A stretch of 64,000 nt of DNA from Gammaproteobacteria bacterium (GCA_018067045.1 JAGPVL010000038.1:1-64000), one strand, 5' to 3'. Numbered from the stretch's first letter, positions 7,175-16,921 are shown. Made by a program: numbers and translations. The notes: generated from the sequence alone by a model not told the origin.

Positions 7175-8131
7175 TTATGGGGTTTGCTTAGCGCGTTCCG
7201 GTTCGCTCGGAGGGCGCTTTTTTGTGCTAATCACGAGCGCAATGCCGCCCAGTATTGCGGTGGCAGTGACCGCAAGGCGGGCGGTAATCGGTTCGCCTAG
7301 AAGGATGACCGCGGCGACTGCGGCGATAACCGGGACACTGAGTTGGACGGTGGCGGCACTGGTGGTTTTAAGGTTCGGCAACACCTGATACCAAATGGCA
7401 TAGCCGACGCCAGAGGCGAGTGCGCCGGATAGCACTGCGTAGAAAATCCCTGGTCCGTCGAGCTGTAGTGTGTTGAGTGTCACGAGCACTAGCAGGGCGC
7501 TCAGGGGCGCAGCGCGTAAAAAGTTGGCGGCGGTAATACTGGTGGGATCGTCATCGTTTTGTGTGTCTGTTTTGCGGCCGCCGCGTAGGGTGTATACCGC
7601 CCATGCGACGCCGGCGCAGATCATTAGCGTCGCGGCGTGCCACGGCGGTGCGCTAAGGCCGGGCAATAGCAGCGCCACGAGGCCGCCCAGTGCAAGCGTA
7701 AGGCCGCCGAGTTGTCGAGTGCTTAGCCGCTCACCTTGATAAAGGCTGTAGCCAATCATTGCGCTCTGCACCGAGCCAAACAAAATTAGGGCGCCAGTTG
7801 CGGTGGTGAGGCCTTGATAGGCGAATGAAAAGCACGCGGCGTAGGCAAACAATGCCAGTGCGGATGTCCAGCTGCCTGCTAAAAAATGTTTAGGTTGATG
7901 TTTACTTTGCGGCTTGAGATCGGCGCGGTCGAGGAGTCGTTTTCGTATCGCCAATATTAGGTAAAGCGCGGCGGCGCCGGATAGTAATCGAATGGCGGTA
8001 AAGCTACTGGCGTCGATGCTCGTGTGTTTAAGGGCGAGCCTGCATAGCACTGAGTTGCCTGCGAAAGCGAGCATGGCAAGACAGGTCAGTATGGTTGAGC
8101 GGGAGGTTGGCATAGCGTGGTGCATCACCAT
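7175..8131 (-). CDS. DMT superfamily (EamA) transporter
   Basis: The 318-residue protein has about ten membrane helices arranged as two EamA repeats, the layout of drug/metabolite exporters. The N-terminal AMLAFAGNSVLCRLALK is characteristic of EamA proteins, and each half has an ASxxxLxxxxPVxA-like segment (TTSAATVQLSVPVIAAVAA in the second). The substrate cannot be told from sequence. Starts at residues 1, 3 or 7 are all possible. The C-terminal KKRPPSEPERAKQTP tail should be cytoplasmic. It appears to be a single-gene unit. Confidence 0.87.
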   Translation of the reverse strand: MVMHHAMPTSRSTILTCLAMLAFAGNSVLCRLALKHTSIDASSFTAIRLLSGAAALYLILAIRKRLLDRADLKPQSKHQPKHFLAGSWTSALALFAYAACFSFAYQGLTTATGALILFGSVQSAMIGYSLYQGERLSTRQLGGLTLALGGLVALLLPGLSAPPWHAATLMICAGVAWAVYTLRGGRKTDTQNDDDPTSITAANFLRAAPLSALLVLVTLNTLQLDGPGIFYAVLSGALASGVGYAIWYQVLPNLKTTSAATVQLSVPVIAAVAAVILLGEPITARLAVTATAILGGIALVISTKKRPPSEPERAKQTP

Positions 8132-8258
8132 TGTGTTCGTCTGCGCAGCATGCGGCGTTTGCCATGGTACCTCAGGCGACGTCGAGATGTGGCGCTATTC
8201 GTTACCAAGATGACGGCGTGGAGCCGAGGTTTTAGAAAACTGCGCGAACGAATTGAGG

Positions 8259-8957
8259 TTAACTCGACCGCGCAACAAAAATAATTGAACTCGGCTTTTC
8301 GCCTTCGAGTGTCGGGCTGATCTCTTGTGTGATTGTGAGTTGGTTTTGATCAAACAAGGCGCGCCAGTCTTTGAGGGTGCGAAAATACCACGGTGCGGGG
8401 TCGGTGAACGCGTCACTAAAGCCGGCCCATGAGCCGCTGCGCCAACCTGATTGATAGGGCGGTTGCGCGTTACTGAGTGGGTGCGGTGTTTGAATAACAA
8501 TCTGACCTTTACGTGATAGTAAGCGGCGAAAGGTTACAAAAAGACCTTCAACGGATTCCTTGCCGAGCAGTGAAAAGTTGCACGTTACGGTGTCGAACTT
8601 ATCGGATAACGCACCGGCGATAATCTGCTCGTAGGAAAGGTGCTGATAGGTTGGGGGGGTACCAATGGAATTATTGTTCGGCTGTTTGTAGAGGCGCGCG
8701 GCGTGAATGAGTTCAGCCACGGCATCGACGCCAACGGCGAGAATGCCACGTTGCGCGAGAGCGCGTGTTAACCAACCTTCGCCGCAGCCAAGATCAAGCA
8801 CGGTGGTCGGTTTGCTTGCGAGTACGGCGTCAATAATGGCCTGATTGGTGAGTAATTCTCTGCTCGCGATTTCGCCATCGCGAACGGCGCGAGTCCATGG
8901 CGAGACGTTTTTATGCCAGCACTCAACGATGCGTTTATCGGTTAAGTTTTTGTCCAT
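8259..8957 (-). CDS. Class I SAM-dependent methyltransferase
   Basis: The 232-residue protein has the Rossmann methyltransferase motif I VLDLGCGEGWLTRAL near residue 53, an acidic residue in AVGVDAVAELIHAA for ribose binding, and the post-II motif FDTVTCNFSLLG. PHPLSNAQPPYQSGW, followed by an aromatic-rich stretch, is shared by small-molecule or lipid methyltransferases of the UbiE/Tam type, but I cannot name a substrate. It stands between the transporter and the M20 peptidase genes with gaps of 127 and 62 bases. Confidence 0.85.
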   Translation of the reverse strand: MDKNLTDKRIVECWHKNVSPWTRAVRDGEIASRELLTNQAIIDAVLASKPTTVLDLGCGEGWLTRALAQRGILAVGVDAVAELIHAARLYKQPNNNSIGTPPTYQHLSYEQIIAGALSDKFDTVTCNFSLLGKESVEGLFVTFRRLLSRKGQIVIQTPHPLSNAQPPYQSGWRSGSWAGFSDAFTDPAPWYFRTLKDWRALFDQNQLTITQEISPTLEGEKPSSIIFVARSS

Positions 8958-9019
8958 AATTGGTTGCGGCCTCTCCTCACTCGTTCATTAGATAGAGAAA
9001 AAATGTTGTTAGATCTGTG

Positions 9020-10486
9020 TTACTCCGCAGTGCTGTTACCGCTTGCGCGAATGAGGTCTGCATAAAACTGAATGGCTTCGACGTAGCTGTCAACGGAGAT
9101 ACGTTCGTTGCGGCCGTGAATTCGTGACAAGTCATCGATGTGTAAACGCATGGGCGAGAAGCGATAAATGCGATCGCTGAGCGAGCGATAATGACGAGAA
9201 TCAGACGTGGCGACCATGAGGTAAGGGGCGACTAGAGCGTCAGGGAAATTATTTCGGATAGACTGAGTCAGCGCGTTAAAGGCCACGTTATCGAGCGACG
9301 AGTCGCTGGAACGTTTGCCGCTAATGTCGTGCAACGGTTCGATCGTAATGGCAGAGGCGTTATCGTCAAGATCGCTAATCGCGGCATGTAAATGGGCAAG
9401 CGCGGCTTCGGCGCTGTCGCGAGGGTGTAGGCGTAAATTAATGACTACGCTGGCGGTTTCAGGCAGCACATTGTCTTTGCTGCCGGCGCTGAGCATGGTC
9501 GGTGCGATAGTCGTTCTGATCAATGCATTGCCGCCGTCAGAGCGTTCCAGTGAATGGATAATCAGTGGCGAGAATAGCCAGCGATTTGCAAACAGAAGTT
9601 TTTCCGGCCAACGCATGTCGGCGGCAAGCCAGTCAAACATTTGCTCCGCTGGGCCATCGATAGCGGCGGGAAATGGCGCTGCCTGAATACGTTGCAACAC
9701 TTCCGCTAGGGTAAATATCGCCGTCTGTTTAGGTGGCATCGATGAGTGCCCGCCAGTGGCCGATGCGGTGATTTTGACGGACAAATATCCCTTTTCTTTG
9801 GTGCCAACCAAGGCGAGCGGTTGATCGATAGGAAACGGCGCTTCGTGTAATACCAGGCCGCCTTCGTCTAAGACCATCCAAGGTTGAACCTTGGCGTCAG
9901 CGAGATATTGGCTGATTGCCGCGGCGCCTTGTTCGCCGCCGACTTCTTCGTCGTGTCCAAAGGCGAGAATAATCGAACGCTGGGGTGTATAGCCTTGCGC
10001 TAACAGCAGCGAAACAGATTCCATGATGGCAGCGACGCTACCTTTGTCGTCGAGCGCGCCGCGCCCCCAAATGTCGCCGTCTATTTGAGCGCCGGAGTAG
10101 GGCTGCTGCTGCCACGATTGTTGGTCTGCGGGCACCGTGTCCAAGTGGGCAAGCAAGAGTAGTGGTCGTAATGTTGGCTCGGTGCCGCGCCAGCCCAGTA
10201 GTTGGCTGTGTTCGTTTAACTGAACAAGCGATAGCTGTTGATAAACTGACGGCCAAGCCGTGCGCATGAGTGCGGTTTGCCGGCGAAAATGTTGCGCTGG
10301 GTCTTTGCTGGAGTCGGTCGGGATTTTCAGCATGTTAGCAAGTCGTGCGGCGGCCTGATCCCGCTTAACGGTGACGCGATTAATGTCTTCTGGTTCAGGC
10401 TGTTGTGAGGTAAGTCTGAGCGCTTGTATGGCTAATACTAACAAGAGAATGGAGAGGGCGACGGTGGCACGGCTTAGCCATTTCAT
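9020..10486 (-). CDS. M20 family metallopeptidase (PM20D1/carboxypeptidase S-like), membrane-anchored
   Basis: The 488-residue protein begins with an uncleaved-looking hydrophobic helix (residues 6-24), so it probably sits on the outer face of the inner membrane. The M20 dizinc site is complete: H114 and D116 in AHLDTVP, D146 in GRGALDDKGS, E180-E181 in HDEEVGG, and a late His in RIHGRNERIS. A dimerisation domain lies between about residues 225 and 350. Length and motif spacing fit the carboxypeptidase S/PM20D1 branch, which cleaves N-acyl amino acids or peptides. The substrate here is unknown. The neighbouring methyltransferase gene lies 62 bases downstream. Confidence 0.9.
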   Translation of the reverse strand: MKWLSRATVALSILLLVLAIQALRLTSQQPEPEDINRVTVKRDQAAARLANMLKIPTDSSKDPAQHFRRQTALMRTAWPSVYQQLSLVQLNEHSQLLGWRGTEPTLRPLLLLAHLDTVPADQQSWQQQPYSGAQIDGDIWGRGALDDKGSVAAIMESVSLLLAQGYTPQRSIILAFGHDEEVGGEQGAAAISQYLADAKVQPWMVLDEGGLVLHEAPFPIDQPLALVGTKEKGYLSVKITASATGGHSSMPPKQTAIFTLAEVLQRIQAAPFPAAIDGPAEQMFDWLAADMRWPEKLLFANRWLFSPLIIHSLERSDGGNALIRTTIAPTMLSAGSKDNVLPETASVVINLRLHPRDSAEAALAHLHAAISDLDDNASAITIEPLHDISGKRSSDSSLDNVAFNALTQSIRNNFPDALVAPYLMVATSDSRHYRSLSDRIYRFSPMRLHIDDLSRIHGRNERISVDSYVEAIQFYADLIRASGNSTAE

Positions 10487-10597
10487 GGGGTGCTTTCCTG
10501 TATCGGTTCTCTCGTCAGCCGCAGTGGCATATGAGGTATGTCACTGCGGCCGAGTATCAACGTCAGCGCTGCGTTGGTTTATGTTTGCTGAAGAGCG

Positions 10598-12025
10598 TTA
10601 CTTAGTGAGCTGAATAACAACATCAATGCGTCGGTTTTTTGCTCGCCCTTCAGGCGTCTCGTTGTTGGCAATAGGGCGTGTTTCGCCGTAGCCAACGGAA
10701 GAGATTTTCGCGCTATCAAGTTCCATGTTATCGAGTAGGTGTTGCACGACGGCGGCGGCACGTTGCTCAGAAAGCGTTAAGTTGCTGGCATCGCTGCCGT
10801 AGGAGTCAGTGTGTCCTTCGATAGTGATTTTGTCGCTTTGCGAGAGACGGATGGCTTGCTGAACTTTGCTCAGCATGACGAGATGATTGGGCTTAAGCGT
10901 GGTCTTGTTGCTATCAAAATTCAGACCAATCATGCGAATAATCATATTTTTGTTTTGGCGAAAAATTTGTGCTTCTTCGGGGTCAAAAATATTCTCGATG
11001 TCGGCGAGTAAGGCCTTGAATCTGGCCTCCTCAGCGAGCTTGTCAGACTTGATGCCCAGTTGCGCTGAGAGACTGGCGATTTCGAGTGCGCGCTCTTCGT
11101 TAAGCAATAAGCTTTGTGTTAGCTCGGAGGATTGGCGCAGGAGGGCGCGAATACTCTGGAGGATTTCTTCTTCGGTTTCGTCGTAGCCTTCATGCAGTGA
11201 CGCGACGAGGTTTAGTTCGCCCGCGATGGCGGCGAGAGGCTTTTCATAGTTGGTGATAATATCTTCAACGGAGAAGTCTTTTTTCTTAACGCCAATTGCA
11301 AGCTTAGTAATTGTGATGGCGTGCTGAGCTTCGTTACGGGCGCGACGGGCTAGGTCACGAGGGTAGTCAGTGTCATAACGATTGTCAGTGAGTTCACGTT
11401 CGGCTTCGCCGAGAAGATGTTTGGCATCAATCAATGTTTTGTTCGCGTATTTATCGGCACGCAGTTCTTCGGCTTGCTTGATCAGATTGCGCGCGCCGCT
11501 CAGGTAATTTTCTTTGATCGCCAATAACTCTGAAGTTTGAAAGAGCGCGCTGACTTCCTCTGCAGATTCGCGGGCGCCTTTGATACTGCCGCTCTCCAAA
11601 CGAACGGCCGCGTCGCGAAATTCCTCTTCTGCGGTTTGCCAGGCATCAGCAGCGTACTGTGCCGCGTTGGCAGACTGGGCATTGGTGCGTGCCACAATCA
11701 CGGCGGCGAAGGGAACGGCTGCAATTTGTGCGGCTTCCGTTGCGCCACGCAGTGCAGATTTAGACTGAGCGAGGTCTTTGCGAATGTCATCGAGACCGCG
11801 ATTTTGGTTAAAGCGTCGTTGCGCGTTTTTGTAATATTTGATGGCTTTCTCATAGCCTTCTGGCGCGAGAACGTTGACGTGTTTTGTCTCGGCGGTTTTG
11901 AACTCGCTTTCTAGGCTCGCAAATAATTGCCGCTGAATTGATTCGTCGGCCGCTGCAGCGTTAGACGATAGGCTGACAAAGAAAATGGCTAGCAAGGCGG
12001 TGAGCGAAAAGAGTCGTTGAATCAT
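10598..12025 (-). CDS. OmpA-family peptidoglycan-binding protein with helical N-terminal domain
   Basis: The 475 residues start with a signal peptide ending near SSNAAAA. A long helical region follows (about 25-340), rich in Ala, Glu and Lys with coiled-coil character and DUF4398-like pieces. A C-terminal OmpA domain (about 360-475) carries GLNFDSNKTTLKP, IEGHTDSYGSD, NLTLSEQRAAAVVQHL and GYGETRPIANNETPEGRAKNRRI, which bind meso-diaminopimelate. It should be a periplasmic or outer-membrane protein tethered to the wall. There is no clear beta-barrel or lipobox. It is probably monocistronic. Confidence 0.9.
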   Translation of the reverse strand: MIQRLFSLTALLAIFFVSLSSNAAAADESIQRQLFASLESEFKTAETKHVNVLAPEGYEKAIKYYKNAQRRFNQNRGLDDIRKDLAQSKSALRGATEAAQIAAVPFAAVIVARTNAQSANAAQYAADAWQTAEEEFRDAAVRLESGSIKGARESAEEVSALFQTSELLAIKENYLSGARNLIKQAEELRADKYANKTLIDAKHLLGEAERELTDNRYDTDYPRDLARRARNEAQHAITITKLAIGVKKKDFSVEDIITNYEKPLAAIAGELNLVASLHEGYDETEEEILQSIRALLRQSSELTQSLLLNEERALEIASLSAQLGIKSDKLAEEARFKALLADIENIFDPEEAQIFRQNKNMIIRMIGLNFDSNKTTLKPNHLVMLSKVQQAIRLSQSDKITIEGHTDSYGSDASNLTLSEQRAAAVVQHLLDNMELDSAKISSVGYGETRPIANNETPEGRAKNRRIDVVIQLTK

Positions 12026-12212
12026 GGCTGTAGTTCTCTTGTATTTATAGGTGCATGTACACGGACGGCGTATGTGTCACTCGCTTGGTTCGACCCATGT
12101 TATAGCACTGTCGGATGAATCAGGCTAATGGCCGGGCTTGAGTGTGCAGGGACGGGTCTGCGTGAATGGGGGGGCGGGAATAGGCGTTTACGGCTCGCGA
12201 CGGCAGGATGCG

Positions 12213-12578
12213 CTAGAGGGAGTGTGTAAGCAGCACCAAGGCGAGGCTTAGTAGGCCGGGCAGTGCTTGGACGTATAATATTTTTCGGCTGGCTGTTATG
12301 GCGCCGAATATACCGGCGGCAATAACGCAGGCGAGAAAGAATACCTTGAAGTCAAAACCGGCACTTCCCTGTATCAGGCCCCAGACCAGTCCTGCTGCGA
12401 TAAAGCCGTTGTAAAGGCCTTGGTTTGCAGCGAGTACCTTGGTTTTTTCGGCGTCTTCTTTTTTCTGTCCAAATGCTCGTAATCCAGCGGGCTTATCCCA
12501 TAAAAACATTTCAAGTATTAAGAAGTAGCCGTGTAAAAGGGCAACGAGGGCGACGCCGATATCTGCAATGATTGCCAT
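12213..12578 (-). CDS. DUF1304 family membrane protein
   Basis: The 121-residue protein has four membrane helices and the DUF1304 pattern: an N-terminal ALLHGYFLILEMFLWDKPAGLRAFG and a later AANQGLYNGFIAAGLVWGL. The family has no known function. It is transcribed leftward, upstream of the OmpA-family gene with a gap of 187 bases, and is 90 bases downstream of lipA. I saw no terminator hairpin with a U-tract in either gap. Confidence 0.88.
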   Translation of the reverse strand: MAIIADIGVALVALLHGYFLILEMFLWDKPAGLRAFGQKKEDAEKTKVLAANQGLYNGFIAAGLVWGLIQGSAGFDFKVFFLACVIAAGIFGAITASRKILYVQALPGLLSLALVLLTHSL

Positions 12579-12667
12579 GATCCGTTCCGGTTTAGAGGGC
12601 GGCGTTTTCGCTGGCCCGTTTAGGGGGATTCTTATGGGCGCGGCGTGGAGAGCAGTAAAGCCGTGCT

Positions 12668-13696
12668 CTATTTGCTCACGCCGACGTTGACGCCTTGATG
12701 CTGTAGGTCTGCATGGTAAGAGCTTCTTACCATAGGCCCAGAGGCGATGCCGGTAAAGCCTAGTGCTTCGGCAACGCGTGCGTACTCTTGGAATTCATCG
12801 GGGTGGACGAATCGTTCAACCGGCGCATGGTGTTTGCTGGGTTGTAAATACTGGCCAATGGTCACGCGGTCGACGTCGTGGTCGCGCAGTTGCTTGAGCA
12901 CATCAATGACTTCTTCGCGGGTTTCCCCAAGGCCTACCATAATGCCGGATTTCGTTGGCACGCTCGGGTTTTGGGCTTTAAAGGTTTTGAGTAGATTAAG
13001 TGAATGATCGAGGCGTGCACCGGGACGAATGCTTTTATACAGACGTGGTACGGTTTCGATATTGTGATTAAAGACGTCTGGTAATGCGCCGCCGAATATC
13101 TTCAGGGCGTCATCCATGCACAGCTTGAAATCAGGAACGAGAATTTCAATTTTTGTTTCGGGCGACATGTCGCGAACGGCTTTAATGCAGTCGGCAAAAT
13201 GATTGGCGCCACCATCTTTAAGGTCGTCGCGATCTACGGAGGTAACAACTACATACTTTAAGGCGAGATCGGTAACGCTTTCGGCTAAGTGTTGAGGTTC
13301 TTCGGGGTCGAGTGGGTTGGGACGGCCAAAGCCGACGTCACAGAACGAGCAGCGACGGGTGCAGATGTCACCCATAATCATAAAGGTCGCGGTGCCGCCG
13401 CCAAAACATTCGGGCAAGTTAGGGCAAGCGGCTTCTTCGCATACTGTGTGCAGCTTTTGTTTGCGCAGCATTTTTTTGATGCGCTGAATTTCACCGTTGG
13501 CCGGTACACGCACGCGAATCCAATCAGGCTTACGTTGAACGCCGTTTTTTGAGAAGTCAGCTGTGGCAGGCGTCGCCGTGATTACGGCGTCGGACTCAGG
13601 CGCTTCGTTCTTTACCGGGATCATGCGCACCTTGTCGGCCCCTCGAAGCTTATCTCCGATGGCGACTTTACGGCGGGGCGTGCGGGTATCAGTCAT
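12668..13696 (-). CDS. lipA: Lipoyl synthase
   Basis: LipA is a radical-SAM enzyme that inserts two sulfur atoms into protein-bound octanoyl groups of the lipoyl domains of 2-oxoacid dehydrogenases. The 342-residue protein has both iron-sulfur sites: the auxiliary-cluster motif [12 protein letters not shown] near residue 87 and the radical-SAM CTRRCSFC near residue 113. A C-terminal [11 protein letters not shown] supplies the family serine. It follows lipB with a 4-base gap, so synthesis and octanoyl transfer are coupled in one transcript. The N-terminal extension of about 50 residues is common in this branch. Confidence 0.97.
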   Translation of the reverse strand: MTDTRTPRRKVAIGDKLRGADKVRMIPVKNEAPESDAVITATPATADFSKNGVQRKPDWIRVRVPANGEIQRIKKMLRKQKLHTVCEEAACPNLPECFGGGTATFMIMGDICTRRCSFCDVGFGRPNPLDPEEPQHLAESVTDLALKYVVVTSVDRDDLKDGGANHFADCIKAVRDMSPETKIEILVPDFKLCMDDALKIFGGALPDVFNHNIETVPRLYKSIRPGARLDHSLNLLKTFKAQNPSVPTKSGIMVGLGETREEVIDVLKQLRDHDVDRVTIGQYLQPSKHHAPVERFVHPDEFQEYARVAEALGFTGIASGPMVRSSYHADLQHQGVNVGVSK

Positions 13697-13700
13697 AGTG

Positions 13701-14417
13701 TCAGTCTTGTGCCTGTTTCGTGTGCTCTGAATGGTTGGCGCTATCCTTCGCTAGATTGTACCAGTCGGGCAGCTGTTGCGCGTCAATAAGCTGGTCGAAC
13801 CTAAACTGCTGCTGTAGTGCATCGAGCAAAGCGAGTTCGCATTGCTGACGATCAGCATTAAGGCCAAGCATGGCAAGGCTGGTGATCGGCTGACCGGCAT
13901 AGCCGCACGGATTAATACGGCGAAAGTGCTCCATAATCACGTCTCGGTTGATCGACAGGCCGTGGTAGCTGCGGCCGTGGCGAATACGTAAGCCGAGTTG
14001 CGCAATTTTAGCGCCATCCACATACACGCCCGGTGCTGTCGGGTTGTTGGTGGCGCTAATGCCCAGTTCGCTGAGCATGTTGATGATGGCCTGTTCAATC
14101 CGTGAGACCAGTTCGCGGGTGCCGATGCCGAGGCGTTGAATGTCGATCATCAGGTAAATAACCGTTTGCCCTGGGCCGTGGTAGGTGACTTGACCGCCGC
14201 GATCACATTTCACCACGGGGATGTCGCCGGCGGCGAGTACGTGCTCGGGCTTGCCCGCCTGACCAAGCGTAAAGACGGCCGGGTGTTCTAGCAGCCACAG
14301 CTCGTCGACGCTATCGGCGCCGCGCTGATCGGTAAAGGCTTTCATCGCTTCCCAGCATGGCAAGTAATCAACCTGCTCGAAGCGACGGATAAGGACGTTT
14401 GGCTGAACGTTTGGCAT
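13701..14417 (-). CDS. lipB: Octanoyl-[acyl-carrier-protein]:protein N-octanoyltransferase
   Basis: LipB moves octanoate from acyl carrier protein to lysines of lipoyl domains, the step before LipA. Features are [18 protein letters not shown], the substrate loop [15 protein letters not shown], the catalytic Lys in [12 protein letters not shown] and the catalytic Cys in [14 protein letters not shown] choose the ATG at 14417 because [18 protein letters not shown] aligns with the usual N-terminus. A longer frame to 14477 lacks a ribosome-binding site. The C-terminal tail after about residue 215 is longer than in Escherichia coli. It lies upstream of lipA and downstream of the ybeD-like gene. Confidence 0.95.
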   Translation of the reverse strand: MPNVQPNVLIRRFEQVDYLPCWEAMKAFTDQRGADSVDELWLLEHPAVFTLGQAGKPEHVLAAGDIPVVKCDRGGQVTYHGPGQTVIYLMIDIQRLGIGTRELVSRIEQAIINMLSELGISATNNPTAPGVYVDGAKIAQLGLRIRHGRSYHGLSINRDVIMEHFRRINPCGYAGQPITSLAMLGLNADRQQCELALLDALQQQFRFDQLIDAQQLPDWYNLAKDSANHSEHTKQAQD

Positions 14418-14546
14418 AGCCGCTATTGTGCGATAAATGATGCGGTAGGGGCCAGCGTACTGGGCACTTTGTTGCATTTGATCTGGCCGGGCGTTTACAG
14501 GGGCCTTCGCTTTGGTTTCATTGATAATGCTGCTGTTGTCGCGAGT

Positions 14547-14813
14547 CTAGAAAACAATTTTCACATGCGGGCTGTCATTCAGCGCGGCGTAAATCTTTTC
14601 GACCTGCTCTTTGTGATGAACCACAATCAATGCGTTCACGGAAACGTAATTGCCTTTGCTGCTGGGCTTAATGGTGATGCTGGTCGAGTCAAATTCATCG
14701 AGGTGAAGGTTTAGAATCTCGATAACGGCTTGTTCTATTGGCGCATCTACTGCGCCCATGACTTTTAAGGTCATCTCGTGGGGGAAATCCCACAGGTGTT
14801 CGTTAACGTTCAT
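14547..14813 (-). CDS. ybeD: DUF493 (YbeD) family protein
   Basis: The 88-residue protein matches the small ferredoxin-like YbeD family: FPHEMTLKVMGA near the start, then VDAPIEQAVIEIL, and a beta-strand SKGNYVSVNALIVVHHKEQV. Its function is unknown, but it is conserved next to lipB and dacA in gammaproteobacteria, as here. The ATG overlaps the stop of the aminotransferase gene by 4 bases (ATGA), so translation is coupled. A regulatory role toward lipoate or the wall genes is suggested only by gene order. Confidence 0.9.
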   Translation of the reverse strand: MNVNEHLWDFPHEMTLKVMGAVDAPIEQAVIEILNLHLDEFDSTSITIKPSSKGNYVSVNALIVVHHKEQVEKIYAALNDSPHVKIVF

Positions 14814-15676
14814 GACTCACCACATAGGTTGCGTTTGTAGTCGACATACAGACGTGCGACGGATTTCCAGACGGGGCCCGGTTTGCCGTTGCTGACGGGT
14901 TTGCCATCAATCTTCACCACGGGAACGACTTCTTTAGTTGAACTCGATAGCCAAATTTCATCGGCGTGGTTTAATTCGGCTTCGCTAACGTTACGTTCTT
15001 CAATGGCGACGCCGTTGTCGCGACATAATTCGACGATAAGATCGCGGGTAATGCCGGGAAGAATAAAACAGCTCTTTGGCGGCGTTAAGACAACGCCGTC
15101 TTTAACAATAAAAAAGTTAGTAGCAGAGCCTTCGGTGGCGAAGCCGTCACGAATTAAAATGGCTTCTGCGCAGCCTTGCTGTACGGCGTGCTGACGCATC
15201 ATCACGTTGGGCAGCAGTGCGATACTTTTAATGTCGCAGCGGCTCCAGCGAAAATCTTCCATGGTAATAACGCTAAGACCTTCGGCGGTATCCGGCGCGT
15301 CGGCCGCCGGCGCAGCGATAGGGCTAGTCATGGCAAAAATGGTTGGGCTTTGTGGTGCCGTGGGATAGGCATGATCGCGCTTGTCTGGCGCGCCACGGGT
15401 GACCTGTAAATAGACGGAAATATTGCCGCCGCCATTTTTGCTAATCAGTGTATCAAATAGCTCGCGCCATTCGTCTCGCGTGTGCGGATTAGTAAGCTGA
15501 ATTTCGCTGAGTGAGCGTTCGAGACGTTCGAAGTGTTCGTCTAAGCGAAACAGTACGCTGCCGTAAGCGGGGATGACTTCGTAGATGCCATCGGCAAACA
15601 AAAAGCCGCGATCAAGCGGCGAGATGCGTGCCTGCTCTAGCGGAAGGTATTCACCATTTAGATACGCTATGCCCAT
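14810..15676 (-). CDS. dat: D-amino acid aminotransferase (class IV)
   Basis: This PLP enzyme interconverts D-alanine and D-glutamate with their oxo acids. The 288 residues carry the fold-type IV pattern: YLNGEYLPLEQARISPLDRG with the phosphate-binding Arg region, ADGIYEVIPAYG, the PLP Lys in SIALLPNVMMRQHAVQ (a Lys precedes at DIKS) and EGSATNFFIVKDGVV. The short IYEV and RGAP motifs favour D-alanine transaminase over branched-chain aminotransferases, but the call is by eye. It sits between the PBP5-type carboxypeptidase gene and ybeD, which suits D-amino acid supply to peptidoglycan. Confidence 0.85.
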   Translation of the reverse strand: MGIAYLNGEYLPLEQARISPLDRGFLFADGIYEVIPAYGSVLFRLDEHFERLERSLSEIQLTNPHTRDEWRELFDTLISKNGGGNISVYLQVTRGAPDKRDHAYPTAPQSPTIFAMTSPIAAPAADAPDTAEGLSVITMEDFRWSRCDIKSIALLPNVMMRQHAVQQGCAEAILIRDGFATEGSATNFFIVKDGVVLTPPKSCFILPGITRDLIVELCRDNGVAIEERNVSEAELNHADEIWLSSSTKEVVPVVKIDGKPVSNGKPGPVWKSVARLYVDYKRNLCGES

Positions 15677-15719
15677 TCGTGCCTCGATCGGGAAACTAGT
15701 ATTGCGCTTGTGCAGGTGA

Positions 15720-15746
15720 CGCCGCCGTCTATTTTAGACGGCGGCG
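15720..15746 (-). terminator. GC-rich hairpin after the PBP5-type gene
   Basis: An 11-bp perfect inverted repeat (CGCCGCCGTCT at 15720-15730, AGACGGCGGCG at 15736-15746) with a 5-base loop lies 8 bases past the stop of the carboxypeptidase gene and before the aminotransferase ATG. It is very stable. On the coding (minus) strand it is followed by TCACCTGC, not a U-run, so full Rho-independent termination is doubtful. It may instead attenuate or stabilise the upstream mRNA. Confidence 0.45.
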
Positions 15747-15754
15747 CATGGCGT

Positions 15755-16921
15755 TTAAAATAAGTTGGAGAAGAAGCGCAGAATGTGATGCCAAGTGCGC
15801 TTGAAGAATCCGGCTTCATCAACATCGTTGAGTGCGATGAGCGGCTTTTCTAGCAATACTTCGCCATTCATGCGGATGACGGCTGTGCCCAGCACGTCGC
15901 CTTTCCGAATGGGCGCGGTGACGTCGGCGTTAACCGTCATCTCGGCTTTGAGTTGGTCATGACTGTCTCGCGGGATGGTCAGAATTAAATCTTCTGCTGG
16001 GCCTAAGCTGAGTTCGTTTTGTTGGCCAAGCCACACGCGGACTTGTGTGAGTGCATCGCCCTCGCTGTAGGCTTTGTAGGTTTCGTAGAAACGAAAGCCG
16101 TAGGTAATCAGTTTCTGTGTTTCGCGGGCGCGCGCTTTTTCTGAGTCGGCTCCCATCACAACGGAAATCAGACGCATGTCGCCTTCTATTGCGGAAGAAA
16201 CGAGGCAGTAACCAGCGGCTTCGGTATGCCCTGTTTTTAGGCCATCAATGCGAGCGTCGCGCCATAGCATAAAGTTGCGGTTGTCTTGCGAGATGCCGTT
16301 ATAGGTAAACGATTTTTTCGCGTACAAGCCGTAGTGTTCTGGAAAGTCGTTGATGATGTGACGGGCCAGAGTGGCAAGGTCGCGCGCGCTGGAATAGTGG
16401 TTGTCGGCTGGCCAGCCCGTGGCATTCATAAAGTGAGAGTCGTTCATGCCGAGCAGTGCAGCCTGTTGATTCATCATGTCGGCAAAAGCGCCTTCGCTGC
16501 CGGCAAGGTATTCGGCCATGGCGACAGAAGCATCGTTGCCAGACTGAATAATAATACCGTGTAATAAATCATCGACACTGACGTCGGTGCCTTCACGAAT
16601 AAACATTCGTGAGCCGCCCATTTTCCATGCCTGCACACTCACCGGTACTTTGTCTTTTAGCGAGATATGGTTGCTATGCAGTTCGCTGGCGGCAATGTAC
16701 GAGGTCATCATTTTGGTCAGGCTGGCGGGGGGTAGGCGCTCGTCGGCGTTATGCTCCACCAGTATTTGGCCGCTGTTGGCGTCCATCAAAAGGTAGCCTG
16801 TCGCTTCGATTTCAGGCGCTTTCGGAATCATGCTCGCGCTGGCGTTAAGTGCGACGAAGCACATCGATAGGGATACTAGTAGGGATGATTGTAAGGACAA
16901 TCTGATTCTACGGGGGATCAT
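15755..16921 (-). CDS. dacA: D-alanyl-D-alanine carboxypeptidase (PBP5/6 family)
   Basis: The enzyme trims the terminal D-Ala of peptidoglycan pentapeptides in the periplasm. The 388-residue product has a signal peptide ending near ALNASA, then the three serine-type motifs in order: SLTK (PPASLTKMMTS), SGN (IIQSGNDASVA) and KTG (DGLKTGHTEAAGYC). The PBP5-type beta-rich C-terminal domain (about 280-370) and a terminal amphipathic segment (TWHHILRFFSNLF) for membrane attachment follow. The ATG at 16921 is preceded by GAGAGGAAGC. It is followed by the aminotransferase gene, past a hairpin. Confidence 0.95.
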   Translation of the reverse strand: MIPRRIRLSLQSSLLVSLSMCFVALNASASMIPKAPEIEATGYLLMDANSGQILVEHNADERLPPASLTKMMTSYIAASELHSNHISLKDKVPVSVQAWKMGGSRMFIREGTDVSVDDLLHGIIIQSGNDASVAMAEYLAGSEGAFADMMNQQAALLGMNDSHFMNATGWPADNHYSSARDLATLARHIINDFPEHYGLYAKKSFTYNGISQDNRNFMLWRDARIDGLKTGHTEAAGYCLVSSAIEGDMRLISVVMGADSEKARARETQKLITYGFRFYETYKAYSEGDALTQVRVWLGQQNELSLGPAEDLILTIPRDSHDQLKAEMTVNADVTAPIRKGDVLGTAVIRMNGEVLLEKPLIALNDVDEAGFFKRTWHHILRFFSNLF

